A stretch of 64,000 nt of DNA from an uncultured Desulfovibrio sp. (GTDB lineage Bacteria > Desulfobacterota > Desulfovibrionia > Desulfovibrionales > Desulfovibrionaceae), in assembly GCF_910584445.1 (NCBI RefSeq), contig NZ_CAJUBO010000006.1:1-64000 (forward strand), in the 5' to 3' direction. Shown in pieces: positions 26,306 to 34,409 of this stretch (position 1 is the stretch's first letter; each line of letters begins with the position of its first letter). A program made the translations under genes and the position numbers. The notes under the pieces are model-generated. The model saw only the letters and a program-made list of their open reading frames with translations. It had not been told where the DNA came from and made no database searches.

Positions 26306-29209
26306 ATGCCTTCCTCGTCCCCCCCGGTACCGGAGACCTCCGGCAACTGCATGACGCTGGTTTTTCTCCATGGCGGCGCCGATCCGCGGGCCAGCCTCGC
26401 GGCGCTGGGGCATGCCGGCGGTCGCCCGCTGGTCACGGTCCTGTGGCCGTCAGACGCCTCCCCCGCCGTGGCGGAGGAGACCCGCGCGCTGGGCGGGCGC
26501 CTCGCGCGCCAGGGCGCGCTGGGCGCCTTTGCCTGGCATCCCCTGCCCAGCGGCTGCGACTGGCGGCAGGGCGCCAATGCCGTTCTGGCGGCCATGACGC
26601 CCGATGCCGAAAACGCGCTCCCCACATTCGTCCTTTTTCTTTCCTCCGCCGTCATACCGGAAGAGGGCTGCCTGCGCGCCATGGCGTCACGCCTCGCCGC
26701 TGAGCCGGACCTTGCGGGGGTCGGTCCGCTCCTGCTGGCGCCGGCGCGGGATGGAGCGCCGCGCCGCGTGCGTCATCTGGGCAGCGTCTTCGACAGTCGG
26801 CGTCAGATACATGCGCTGTATGAGGGCATTCCCGCCACGCATCCGCTCACGCAACGGCGACGGCGCTTCCAGATCGCCCTTGAAGACGCCCTCATGGTGC
26901 GCCAGAGCGAGCTGCGCGCGGCGGGCGGTTTTTTGCCGGAACTGGGCGACCTTGCGCCCCTGGACCTCTGCCTCCGTCTCGGCGGGGGGCGGCCGGCCTT
27001 TTCCACAGAACCCACGGCCCTGGCCTCGCTTGACGACATCCATGCCGGCTGGCGGAGCGCCGCCTGCTGGAACAGCCTCGTCCAGCGGGGACGCATCCCC
27101 CCGGCCACAGCGCACCCGGACTATCATCTCCATGTCCGCGCCGACGGCCTGGACTATGGCCTCACGCCCTGGCTGGAAGAGGGACCGCGCGGACCCGGGC
27201 TTGCGCCCCGGGGCGACGGCTGGACGGATGCCTGGCTGCGCTGGCGGCACGCGCCCGAACCGGCAAGCCTGCTGCGCCTGCTGGCCGCTTCCGACGCGGC
27301 GGAGCTTTCACGTCTCATCGACCACTGCCGTTCGTTCCCCTGCATGCTTCCGCATATGTTCGCATGGTATGCCGCGCTGGCCGCGCACATCGAGGATTTC
27401 GCCCGGCGCGAACATCTGCCGGGGCTGGGCGCGGAAGCCGCGCGCTGGCGCCGGAGCCAGGCGCGATTCCATCACAGCCTGCTCAGGCCGGGGATGCGCG
27501 CCCTTGCCAACGCCGGCGTATGGACCTGTTCGCTGGATGCCGCGCCTTCCTCCTATGATGCCTGGATGGAACTGCGCGAGCCTGCCCTTCCCGCCGGCCG
27601 GGTGGACGCGGGCGGCCAGTGGCCGGAGATCGCCGTGCTCATGCCGGTGTGGAATCCCCGCCCCGCGCACCTTGCGGCAGCGCTGGATTCCGTTCTGGGG
27701 CAACGATATGATCGCTGGCAGCTCTGCGTGGCCGACGATGCCTCCACAGACCCGGAGATCCCGGAGCTGCTGCAAACCTATGCCGCCAGGGACCCGCGCA
27801 TCCGGCTGATCACGCGGGATAGGAACGGCCACATCTCGCGGGCGACCAACAGCGCCCTTGCCCTGGCGGATGCCCCCTGGGCGGCGCTGCTCGATCACGA
27901 CGACCTGCTCGCGCCCTCGGCCCTGGAGGAGACAGCCGCCGTCATAGCGGCGCGGCCCGGCGTGCGCCTCATTTACAGCGACGAAGACAAGATCGATGAC
28001 GACGGCGTGCGCCGTACCCCCATCTTCAAACCCGATTTTGATTTCGACCTCCACAGCGTGGGCCACCTCGCCACCTATGCAACGGATCTGTTGCGCGCCG
28101 TCGGCGGCCTGCGTCCGGGGCTGGAAGGCTCTCAGGATGTGGACCTCAGCCTGCGCGCCACGGAACGGCTCGACCCGCGCGCCGTGGCCCATATCCCGCG
28201 CGTGCTCTATCACTGGCGCTTCCATGAGGGGAGCACCACGGGCAGCCTCGCGGCAAAACCCTATGTGCTGGAGGCCACGCGCCGGGCGCACACGGAAAGC
28301 GCGCGCAGACGCGGGCAGACGGTCGAGGGGACGGCATCCGTCCGCAACAACTTTTTCAAGCTTGTCCTCGGGGTGCCTCCGCAGCTGCGGTGCAGCGTCA
28401 TTCTCCTTGCGGACCGGGGCTGCGCCGGGCGTCCGGCGCCCCCGGCGCTCATGAAGGCCCTGACGGCGCTGGCCGCGCGCATGCCCGCGGAGTTCTGCTG
28501 GCAGCCGCTTGCCCCGGAGGCATCCCGGCCTTGGAACTGGGCGGAGGACATCATGCCCCTGCCCCGCCTTCTCCCCCCTGTCGGGCGCCACTGGAGCGAT
28601 GCCTGCCGGGCGGCCGCCCGCGAGGCCCGGGGCGACGTGCTCTTCTTTCTGCACGCCGGGCTGACACCGGTCCTGGATTGCCGGCCGGAACAGCTGGTGG
28701 TCCAGGCCGCGCGCCGGGATCTTGCCATGGTGGGGGGGCTTGTCTGGAAACGGGGCGTCCTCTGGAACGGAGGGTTCGCCCCGGATGTGACGGGCCTGCC
28801 CTTCCCGCTGCTGCGCGGCACCACGCCGGAAGACCTGCGGACCCATTGCTGGGGGCAGTTCCTCCTGGCGCGGCATGCGCTGGGCGTCGCCCGAGAATGC
28901 ATGGCCTGCCGCAGGGAACTCCTGCTTGACGAGAGGGCACTTGATGCCCGCATGGGCAGCCTCGCGGGCGTGGACTACACGCTGCGCCAGGAATCCGAGG
29001 GGCGCTTCACCCTCGTTTCGCCGTGGGGGCACTGGGAACTTCCGGCGGATGCGGAACACGAGCCGCTGACGCCGGAGGCGGAGGCACACTTCCGCGCCCA
29101 GTGGGGCGCGACCGTGCGCCGGCACGGCCAGCGCAATGCCAATCTGCGCGCCGCGCCGGACTATGGCTGGCGGCTCATTCTTGACGGAACGCCAGAGCAG
29201 ACGCCCTGA
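26306..29209 (+). CDS. Very large glycosyltransferase family 2 protein
   Basis: A 967-residue protein without signal peptide or membrane helices. The clear GT2 (GT-A) domain lies at ~438-650: EIAVLMPVWNPRPAHLAAAL, CVADDASTDPEIPELL, the metal-binding LLDHDDLLAP (~530), YSDEDKIDDDG and the LEGSQDVDLSLRATE acceptor region. The N-terminal ~230 residues also look like a degenerate GT2 domain (VFLFLSSAVIPEEG, ALEDALMVRQSELRAAGGF), and a third domain follows residue 690. Multi-domain GT2 proteins of this kind build O-antigen, S-layer or flagellin glycans; this one stands alone. An alternative start is 26351 (MTLVFLHGG). Confidence 0.82.
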   Translation: MPSSSPPVPETSGNCMTLVFLHGGADPRASLAALGHAGGRPLVTVLWPSDASPAVAEETRALGGRLARQGALGAFAWHPLPSGCDWRQGANAVLAAMTPDAENALPTFVLFLSSAVIPEEGCLRAMASRLAAEPDLAGVGPLLLAPARDGAPRRVRHLGSVFDSRRQIHALYEGIPATHPLTQRRRRFQIALEDALMVRQSELRAAGGFLPELGDLAPLDLCLRLGGGRPAFSTEPTALASLDDIHAGWRSAACWNSLVQRGRIPPATAHPDYHLHVRADGLDYGLTPWLEEGPRGPGLAPRGDGWTDAWLRWRHAPEPASLLRLLAASDAAELSRLIDHCRSFPCMLPHMFAWYAALAAHIEDFARREHLPGLGAEAARWRRSQARFHHSLLRPGMRALANAGVWTCSLDAAPSSYDAWMELREPALPAGRVDAGGQWPEIAVLMPVWNPRPAHLAAALDSVLGQRYDRWQLCVADDASTDPEIPELLQTYAARDPRIRLITRDRNGHISRATNSALALADAPWAALLDHDDLLAPSALEETAAVIAARPGVRLIYSDEDKIDDDGVRRTPIFKPDFDFDLHSVGHLATYATDLLRAVGGLRPGLEGSQDVDLSLRATERLDPRAVAHIPRVLYHWRFHEGSTTGSLAAKPYVLEATRRAHTESARRRGQTVEGTASVRNNFFKLVLGVPPQLRCSVILLADRGCAGRPAPPALMKALTALAARMPAEFCWQPLAPEASRPWNWAEDIMPLPRLLPPVGRHWSDACRAAAREARGDVLFFLHAGLTPVLDCRPEQLVVQAARRDLAMVGGLVWKRGVLWNGGFAPDVTGLPFPLLRGTTPEDLRTHCWGQFLLARHALGVARECMACRRELLLDERALDARMGSLAGVDYTLRQESEGRFTLVSPWGHWELPADAEHEPLTPEAEAHFRAQWGATVRRHGQRNANLRAAPDYGWRLILDGTPEQTP

Positions 29210-29239
29210 ATGCCATGGACTTCGACCCGGCCGGCCCGG

Positions 29240-29728
29240 TCAGGCCACGGCCTTGCTCCCCTGAAACGAAATGTCCACCACTTCATAGGTAACGCGGCCA
29301 CGAGGGATATCCACGCTGACCTCGTCCCCCACTTCCTTGCCGAGCAGGGCCTGCCCCACCGGCGAAAGGAACGAGATGGACCCCTTGGCAGGGTCCGCCT
29401 CGTCCGGCCCGAGAATGGTGAACGTCCGGGATTCGCCGCTGTCCACGTCTTCAACTTCCACGGTGGAGCCGAAGATGACCTTGTCGCCGGAGAGCGTGTC
29501 CAGATCGATCACCTGATACAGGGCCAGACGGGATTCAATGTATTTGATGCGCGCCTCGGCCATGCCCTGCCGCTCACGCGCGGCGTCATAGCCCGCGTTT
29601 TCACGCAGGTCGCCTTCTTCACGGGCTTCCTTGATGGCCTGGATGATGGCCGGGCGCTCGCTCTTCAGACGCGCCAGCTCGTCTTCAAGCCGCTTGTACC
29701 CCTGGACGGAAATGGGAATGCTCGTCAT
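29240..29728 (-). CDS. greA: Transcription elongation factor GreA
   Basis: A 162-residue factor that makes backtracked RNA polymerase cleave its transcript. The N-terminal coiled-coil hairpin has IKEAREEGDLRENAGYDAA, with the acidic tip residues (Asp, Glu) needed for cleavage. The C-terminal FKBP-like domain has TVEVEDVDSGE, ILGPDEAD and FLSPVGQALLGKEVGDEV. ATG 29728 is chosen over 29740 because GAGGTC is correctly spaced before it. It has its own promoter, and it converges on the GT2 gene with a 30-base gap. Confidence 0.95.
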   Translation of the reverse strand: MTSIPISVQGYKRLEDELARLKSERPAIIQAIKEAREEGDLRENAGYDAARERQGMAEARIKYIESRLALYQVIDLDTLSGDKVIFGSTVEVEDVDSGESRTFTILGPDEADPAKGSISFLSPVGQALLGKEVGDEVSVDIPRGRVTYEVVDISFQGSKAVA

Positions 29729-29835
29729 GTTCGACCTCATGCGAAAAAAAACCTCCGCCGCACAGGCAGCGCAGGCTCAGGGACATCATGGATGTTTGGG
29801 AAGACAGGCAACGCTCGCGGCTGCCCTGAAACCGC

Positions 29836-29864
29836 ATCCTAGACGGCATGCGCGCCAGAGTCAA
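29836..29864 (-). promoter_or_regulatory. Candidate sigma-70 promoter for greA
   Basis: On the minus strand TTGACT (29864-29859) and TAGGAT (29841-29836) are 17 bases apart, about 107 bases before the greA start. Confidence 0.6.
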
Positions 29865-29981
29865 CCCCATGCGCGCCATGCCCGGCAGCGGCAGCTTTGC
29901 GCTTGCGCGCCGCGGGGCGGACGTATATGCTGACACCGGCGCGGCGACCGCGGCCGCGCGCAAGCCTCCCGACATTTTGCC

Positions 29982-31547
29982 ATGAAAAAGTACCTGCGCT
30001 ATCTGGGGCCCCTGCTCGTGACCGGCATCTTCCTGCTGGCCGTCTATCTGCTCTACCACAAGCTCAAGGCCTACAGCATCGCCCAGATCCGGGAGAGCAT
30101 CCAGCAGATCTCCTATGGCCGCATCGGCGTCTCCCTGGTGCTCATGGTGATCAACTACATGATCCTCGTGGGCTACGACTGGCTGGCCCTCAAGGCCATC
30201 CACAAAAAGCTCCCGCTGCCGCGGGTGGGGCTGGTCTCCTTCGTCGGGCAGGCCGTGAGCTACAATTTCGGGGCGCTCCTCGGGGGCACGAGCGTGCGCT
30301 ACCGCTTCTATTCCGCCTGGGGCTTTTCGCTGGCGGAGATCGTGCGCCTCGTCCTCATGCTTGCCGTCACGTTCTGGGTGGGCGCGCTTGGCCTGTGCGG
30401 CGTCATCTTCCTGCTGGCGCCCCCCTATATTCCGGAAGAACTGCTCACGAACATGCCCATCAAGGATGTGCGCGTCCTCGGGCTGCTGCTCACCCTCGTG
30501 GCCTGCTCCTATCTGGTGCTCTGTTTCACCATGCGCAAGCCTGTCCATATTTTCGGCAGGGAATTTGTCTTTCCCGCGCCGCGCATCGCCGTGGCCCAAT
30601 GTATCGTTGCCGGGGTGGACATCGTGGCGGCGGCGGCCTGCATGTATGTGCTGCTGCCCGGCGACATCGGCATCAGCTTCCTGGATTTTCTGCCCAGCTA
30701 CCTCATGGCGCAGGTGGCTGTGGTGCTGACGCATATTCCAGGCGGTGTGGGCGTTTTCGAGCTTGTCATCCTCGAACTCTCGCACACGAGCCATGAACAG
30801 GCCGTTTTTGCGGCGGTCCTGCTCTTTCGTCTCATCTATTATATCCTTCCGCTCCTTGCGGCGGCGCTCCTGCTCGCCGCCTACGAGGCGCGCCAGCGCC
30901 GTTCCATGCTCCGCGAGGCGGGCCGCTGGCTTTCCGTGCTCTCGCACTCCATCAGCGCCTACCTGGTCTTTGTGGCCGGGCTTATCCTGCTTGTCTCCGC
31001 CACGCTCCCCACCGCGCCGCGCACCATCGCCCTGCTCACGCAATGGCTGCCCATGGGCGTGCTCGGGGTCGGGCATTTCGTCTGCGCGCTCTCCGGCGCG
31101 GCCCTGCTTTTTGTGGCCTACGGGCTGGAACGGCGTCAGGCCCGCGCCTTCCATCTGGCAACGGGCCTGCTCTGTTTCGGTATCATCGGGGCGTTGCTCA
31201 AGGGCCTGGCGTGGGAACCGGCCCTCATGGTGGCGGTCGTCCTGCTTGCCGTGTGCCTGGCGCACAGGCGCTTTTATCGCCGCTCCTTCTTCTGGGAGGA
31301 ACCCATTCCCGCCTACTGGCTCTTCGGCGCGCTGGCGGCGCTCGGTCTGGTCTTTCTTCTGGGCTGGTTCCTGTATCACCCGGCCTGGGACAGGGCGACC
31401 ACCTGGGGATTCGAACGCCCCTTCAATGCCTCCCGCACCTTGCGCGCATTCCTCGGCATCACGGTGGTGCTCATGGTCTCGTGGTGCTGGCGGCTCCTGT
31501 TGCGGCAGCGCCGGAGGCGCCGGCAGCACCGGCAGCGGCAGGCGTGA
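29982..31547 (+). CDS. MprF-N-terminal-type flippase-like membrane protein (UPF0104/LPG synthase TM family)
   Basis: A 521-residue membrane protein with about 12-13 helices. The first ~310 residues match the lysylphosphatidylglycerol synthase transmembrane family, including FVGQAVSYNFGALLGGTSVRYRFY and LTHIPGGVGVFELVIL, the conserved cores of MprF/YbhN-type flippases. A basic loop (YEARQRRSML) precedes six or so further helices, and the soluble aminoacyl-transfer domain of full MprF is missing. It may move a lipid or lipid-linked molecule across the inner membrane; the substrate is unknown. Family-A repeat starts 5 bases after its stop. Confidence 0.85.
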   Translation: MKKYLRYLGPLLVTGIFLLAVYLLYHKLKAYSIAQIRESIQQISYGRIGVSLVLMVINYMILVGYDWLALKAIHKKLPLPRVGLVSFVGQAVSYNFGALLGGTSVRYRFYSAWGFSLAEIVRLVLMLAVTFWVGALGLCGVIFLLAPPYIPEELLTNMPIKDVRVLGLLLTLVACSYLVLCFTMRKPVHIFGREFVFPAPRIAVAQCIVAGVDIVAAAACMYVLLPGDIGISFLDFLPSYLMAQVAVVLTHIPGGVGVFELVILELSHTSHEQAVFAAVLLFRLIYYILPLLAAALLLAAYEARQRRSMLREAGRWLSVLSHSISAYLVFVAGLILLVSATLPTAPRTIALLTQWLPMGVLGVGHFVCALSGAALLFVAYGLERRQARAFHLATGLLCFGIIGALLKGLAWEPALMVAVVLLAVCLAHRRFYRRSFFWEEPIPAYWLFGALAALGLVFLLGWFLYHPAWDRATTWGFERPFNASRTLRAFLGITVVLMVSWCWRLLLRQRRRRRQHRQRQA

Positions 31548-31551
31548 CGCC

Positions 31552-31646
31552 GACAGCGCAAAAAAGGCTGTTTTTGACGGATGATTGTGGCATTGCACAA
31601 GCTGCCACATCCCGAGCCAGCAGTCACACAACAGGTCCAGACCCTA
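31552..31646 (+). repeat. Dispersed repeat family A, copy 2
   Basis: About 90% identical to positions 1-95. It fills the whole space between two convergent genes: it begins 5 bases after the flippase stop and ends with the TAG stop of pyrR (on the minus strand). The ACAGC...GCTGT hairpin followed by TTTTTG could terminate plus-strand transcription. Confidence 0.92.
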
Positions 31647-32183
31647 ATGACGCATGCTCAGCTTCACCGCATCCTCGCCGTCCCGCTCCTCCAGAAGGAC
31701 ATCCACATGCCAGTCACGTTCCGTGGTGATCTGGCGCCCCACATAGTCGGCATGGATGGGCAATTCCCGGTGTCCCCTGTCCACAAGCACGGCCAGTTCC
31801 ACCGCCCGGGGGCGGCCGTAGTCCAGGATCGCCTCCAGGGCGGCGCGCACGGTGCGGCCGCTGAAGAGCACGTCATCCACCAGAAGGACGACGCGTTCAT
31901 CGGGACTTTCGGGGATATGTGACGTGCCGATATGGGGTTTGCCCTCAAGGCTCGTCCAGTCATCCCGGTAAAGATTGATATCCAGCGTGCCGAGAGGCAC
32001 GCGCACCCCGGCGCGGGCCTCGAGCAGGCCGGCGAGGCGCCGGGCGAGGTCCACGCCGCGCCGCTGGATGCCCACGAGCATAAGCCCCGCGCACCGGGGG
32101 TGCCGCTCCAGCACCTGGGCGGCAAGCCGCTCCAGGACGCGCCCCATCTCGTCTTTTTCAAGCAAAAGTGTGGTCTCGTCCAT
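31644..32183 (-). CDS. pyrR: PyrR, pyrimidine operon regulator / uracil phosphoribosyltransferase
   Basis: A 179-residue PRTase-fold protein. The PRPP-binding motif VVLLVDDVLFSGRTVRAAL is clear at residues ~98-116, and GIQRRGVDLARRL and LDINLYRDD match PyrR. In Bacillus PyrR binds pyr mRNA to attenuate transcription and makes UMP from uracil; in Gram-negatives the enzymatic role may dominate. No pyr gene or PyrR-binding leader is visible here. Its TAG stop is the terminal triplet of a family-A repeat. Confidence 0.93.
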   Translation of the reverse strand: MDETTLLLEKDEMGRVLERLAAQVLERHPRCAGLMLVGIQRRGVDLARRLAGLLEARAGVRVPLGTLDINLYRDDWTSLEGKPHIGTSHIPESPDERVVLLVDDVLFSGRTVRAALEAILDYGRPRAVELAVLVDRGHRELPIHADYVGRQITTERDWHVDVLLEERDGEDAVKLSMRH

Positions 32184-32270
32184 CAGATCCTCTCTTGTAC
32201 ACAGGAAATAAACGTATCAGACGTTCTCTGGCGAAAAATCGCCCATGACCTTCGCGCCGCGACGGATGCC

Positions 32271-32831
32271 TCAGCGGAGGATCTCCGCGCTGCCTTCCGC
32301 ATCAAAGAGCGAGATACGCAGATCGATATAGTCCCGCGACAGGGTCTCACACGGGAGTTCCAGCGAAATGTGCCGCAGTTCCTCAAGGCTGAAACGGCGC
32401 AAAAAGTGCGCCGCCTCAAGCCCCAGATCGGCAAAGCGGAGCAGGGGCGTGAACAGGACAGCGGGACAGGTTTTATACAGAAAGAGACCGCCATTGGCGA
32501 GCACCAGCGGAAACAGACCGCAGGCCACCGGCCTGAGCGCAAGCGGCAGGCGGCAGCCGCGCGCCGTGTCCGATTTGCAGCCCTGGGCGCCTATATAGGC
32601 GGTGTCCCCGTCGAGCAGAAAAAAATCCTTGTCCAGATCGGGACGGATCTGGGACGGCAGGAGCGCCATGGGAAATGGCACGCTGGAGTCCTGCGGCCCG
32701 CAACAGTACCGGCAATCACGGCAATAGCCGTTCTGGAGCCAGGTGCCGCGCCAGCGCACAGACCGCCTGCGCGGAAAGAGACCGCGCCAGGTCTCGAGAT
32801 AGTGCCAGAAGCCTTTGGGAGCTTTTCGCAT
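32271..32831 (-). CDS. YkgJ-like cysteine-cluster protein
   Basis: A 186-residue protein with NGYCRDCRYCCGPQ near residue 40, then AQGCKSDTARGCRLPL and LRPVACGLFPL. This spacing of cysteines resembles the YkgJ family, suspected to bind zinc or an iron-sulfur cluster. ATG 32831 (MRKAPKGFW) is preceded by GGAGG at ideal spacing, so I prefer it over the longer frame from 32876. It is upstream of pyrR on the same strand, 87 bases away. Its function is unknown. Confidence 0.8.
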   Translation of the reverse strand: MRKAPKGFWHYLETWRGLFPRRRSVRWRGTWLQNGYCRDCRYCCGPQDSSVPFPMALLPSQIRPDLDKDFFLLDGDTAYIGAQGCKSDTARGCRLPLALRPVACGLFPLVLANGGLFLYKTCPAVLFTPLLRFADLGLEAAHFLRRFSLEELRHISLELPCETLSRDYIDLRISLFDAEGSAEILR

Positions 32832-33050
32832 ACGCCCTCCAGGCTCCGCCGGGAACAACATGGAATGGCGGAGCATTTTTCACGCATAAGCGCATTGCCG
32901 CGCGCGGTCAAGCGCGACGCGCGCTGGCATGTCCGTTGCCATTGCCTGCCCGCTGGCGGGGTGCTATAGGACGGAATCGCCACGCATTTCCCATGACGCC
33001 GGACGCGGCCTTCACGCCGCGCGTTTCGGTGTTCCACAAAGGCGGTCTCC

Positions 33051-34409
33051 ATGCGACGCACACGCTTCCGTTTTGTCCTTCTCTGTCTCGCCGCCTGCCT
33101 GCTGGCGGCATGCGCGGGCAAAAACGTGCCCACCCGCGACGGCACGCTGCCTTCCTGGATGCAGACGCCCCGGGACTTGCGCGACTTTCCCCAGAATCTG
33201 GAAGTTTACGCCCGCCATGCGGGCAGCGACCGCCGCCTGCTTGACGCCGATGCCCAGGCCGCCATGGATGCCGGTTTCGACCGTATTTTCTTTGGCCCGT
33301 GGGAGATGACGAAAACGAGCATGCGCAGGCGTGACGTGGGGAGCATCTTCCGCAAGGCCCGCGGTTTTCGGAGGGACGGCGCCCGCTGGAGCCAGGAGGA
33401 ATGGGACGCCATGGCCCGCAACGCGCATCTTGCGGCCTTCCCTTCGCGCGCGGCACGGGCCATCACGCTGCGCGCCACCGATCTGCGCGAGATGCCGACG
33501 CACGAGCCGCGCTTTTCCGAGCCAACGCCCGACCCAAGGGCCAATCCTTTCGATTATTTCCAGTATTCGCTCCTGCCGCCGGGCACGCCGCTCCTTGTGG
33601 CCCACGCCAGTCTGGATGGCCGCTGGTACTTTGTGGAATGTCCCGTGGCCGGGGGATGGGTGGACGCCGGAGATGTGGCGTTTGTGGATGACGCCTTCAG
33701 GCAGCTCTGGCGCGGCGGCACCTTTGCGGCCCTGCTGCGCGACAGGGTGCGCCTGCCCGGTCCGGCGGGGCAGGAGGCCGGCATCGGCGCGGTCTTCCCG
33801 CTCGTCCGCGTCCATGCCGACGGCGCGTGCGATGTTCTTGTTCCCTTCAGGGGTCCGGACGGCATGGCCGCGGGCGCGGAAGTCACCCTGCCCGCCGGGG
33901 TGGCTGCCCGCAAGCCGCTGCCGCTCACGCCCGGCAATGTTGCCATGGTCGGCAATGTCATGATGGGGCAGCCGTACGGCTGGGGCGGCATGTTCGGCGA
34001 GCGCGACTGTTCCGCCCTTACCCGCGATCTTTTCACGCCCTTCGGCATCTGGCTGCCGCGCAATTCCGTGGCCCAGGCGCGGCGCGGCGTCGTGGTGCCG
34101 CTGGAGGGCCTGAGCGCCAGGGAAAAAGAAGCGCGCGTCCTGGCGGACGGCGTGCCCTTCCTGAGCCTTGTGGGCATGCGCGGGCACATCATGCTCTATG
34201 TGGGACCGTACAAGGGACGCCCGGCCATCTTCCACAATGTCTGGGGCGTGCGCGTGGTGGAAGACGGCGACGATGATGCCCGCTGCGTCATCGGCAGGGC
34301 CGTGGTCACCTCGCTGACACCGGGGAGCGAGCTGAAGAATCTCTACCGTCCCGTGACGTTCGTGGACAGGCTCCGCACCCTTACCACGCCCGCCGGGCCG
34401 CGCCCGTGA
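33051..34409 (+). CDS. SH3b-NlpC/P60 lipoprotein, peptidoglycan endopeptidase
   Basis: A 452-residue lipoprotein (signal CLAACLLAAC, then AGK). An N-terminal stabilising domain (~30-130) precedes two SH3b-like domains (~140-290) and a C-terminal NlpC/P60 domain. The catalytic cysteine is in GERDCSALTRDLF (~320) and the histidine in MRGHIMLYVG (~373). The order matches the gamma-D-glutamyl-diamino acid endopeptidase type known from Desulfovibrio vulgaris. It trims stem peptides of peptidoglycan. It heads a tightly packed run reaching bamA, and its TGA overlaps the GTG of the next gene. Confidence 0.9.
   Translation: MRRTRFRFVLLCLAACLLAACAGKNVPTRDGTLPSWMQTPRDLRDFPQNLEVYARHAGSDRRLLDADAQAAMDAGFDRIFFGPWEMTKTSMRRRDVGSIFRKARGFRRDGARWSQEEWDAMARNAHLAAFPSRAARAITLRATDLREMPTHEPRFSEPTPDPRANPFDYFQYSLLPPGTPLLVAHASLDGRWYFVECPVAGGWVDAGDVAFVDDAFRQLWRGGTFAALLRDRVRLPGPAGQEAGIGAVFPLVRVHADGACDVLVPFRGPDGMAAGAEVTLPAGVAARKPLPLTPGNVAMVGNVMMGQPYGWGGMFGERDCSALTRDLFTPFGIWLPRNSVAQARRGVVVPLEGLSAREKEARVLADGVPFLSLVGMRGHIMLYVGPYKGRPAIFHNVWGVRVVEDGDDDARCVIGRAVVTSLTPGSELKNLYRPVTFVDRLRTLTTPAGPRP

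Noticed and set aside
29685..31631. A 648-codon minus-strand open frame
   Set aside because: It is fully antisense to the flippase-like gene, which has clear membrane helices. The antisense product is rich in His, Gln, Arg and Glu with no recognisable motif, typical of GC-rich antisense frames.
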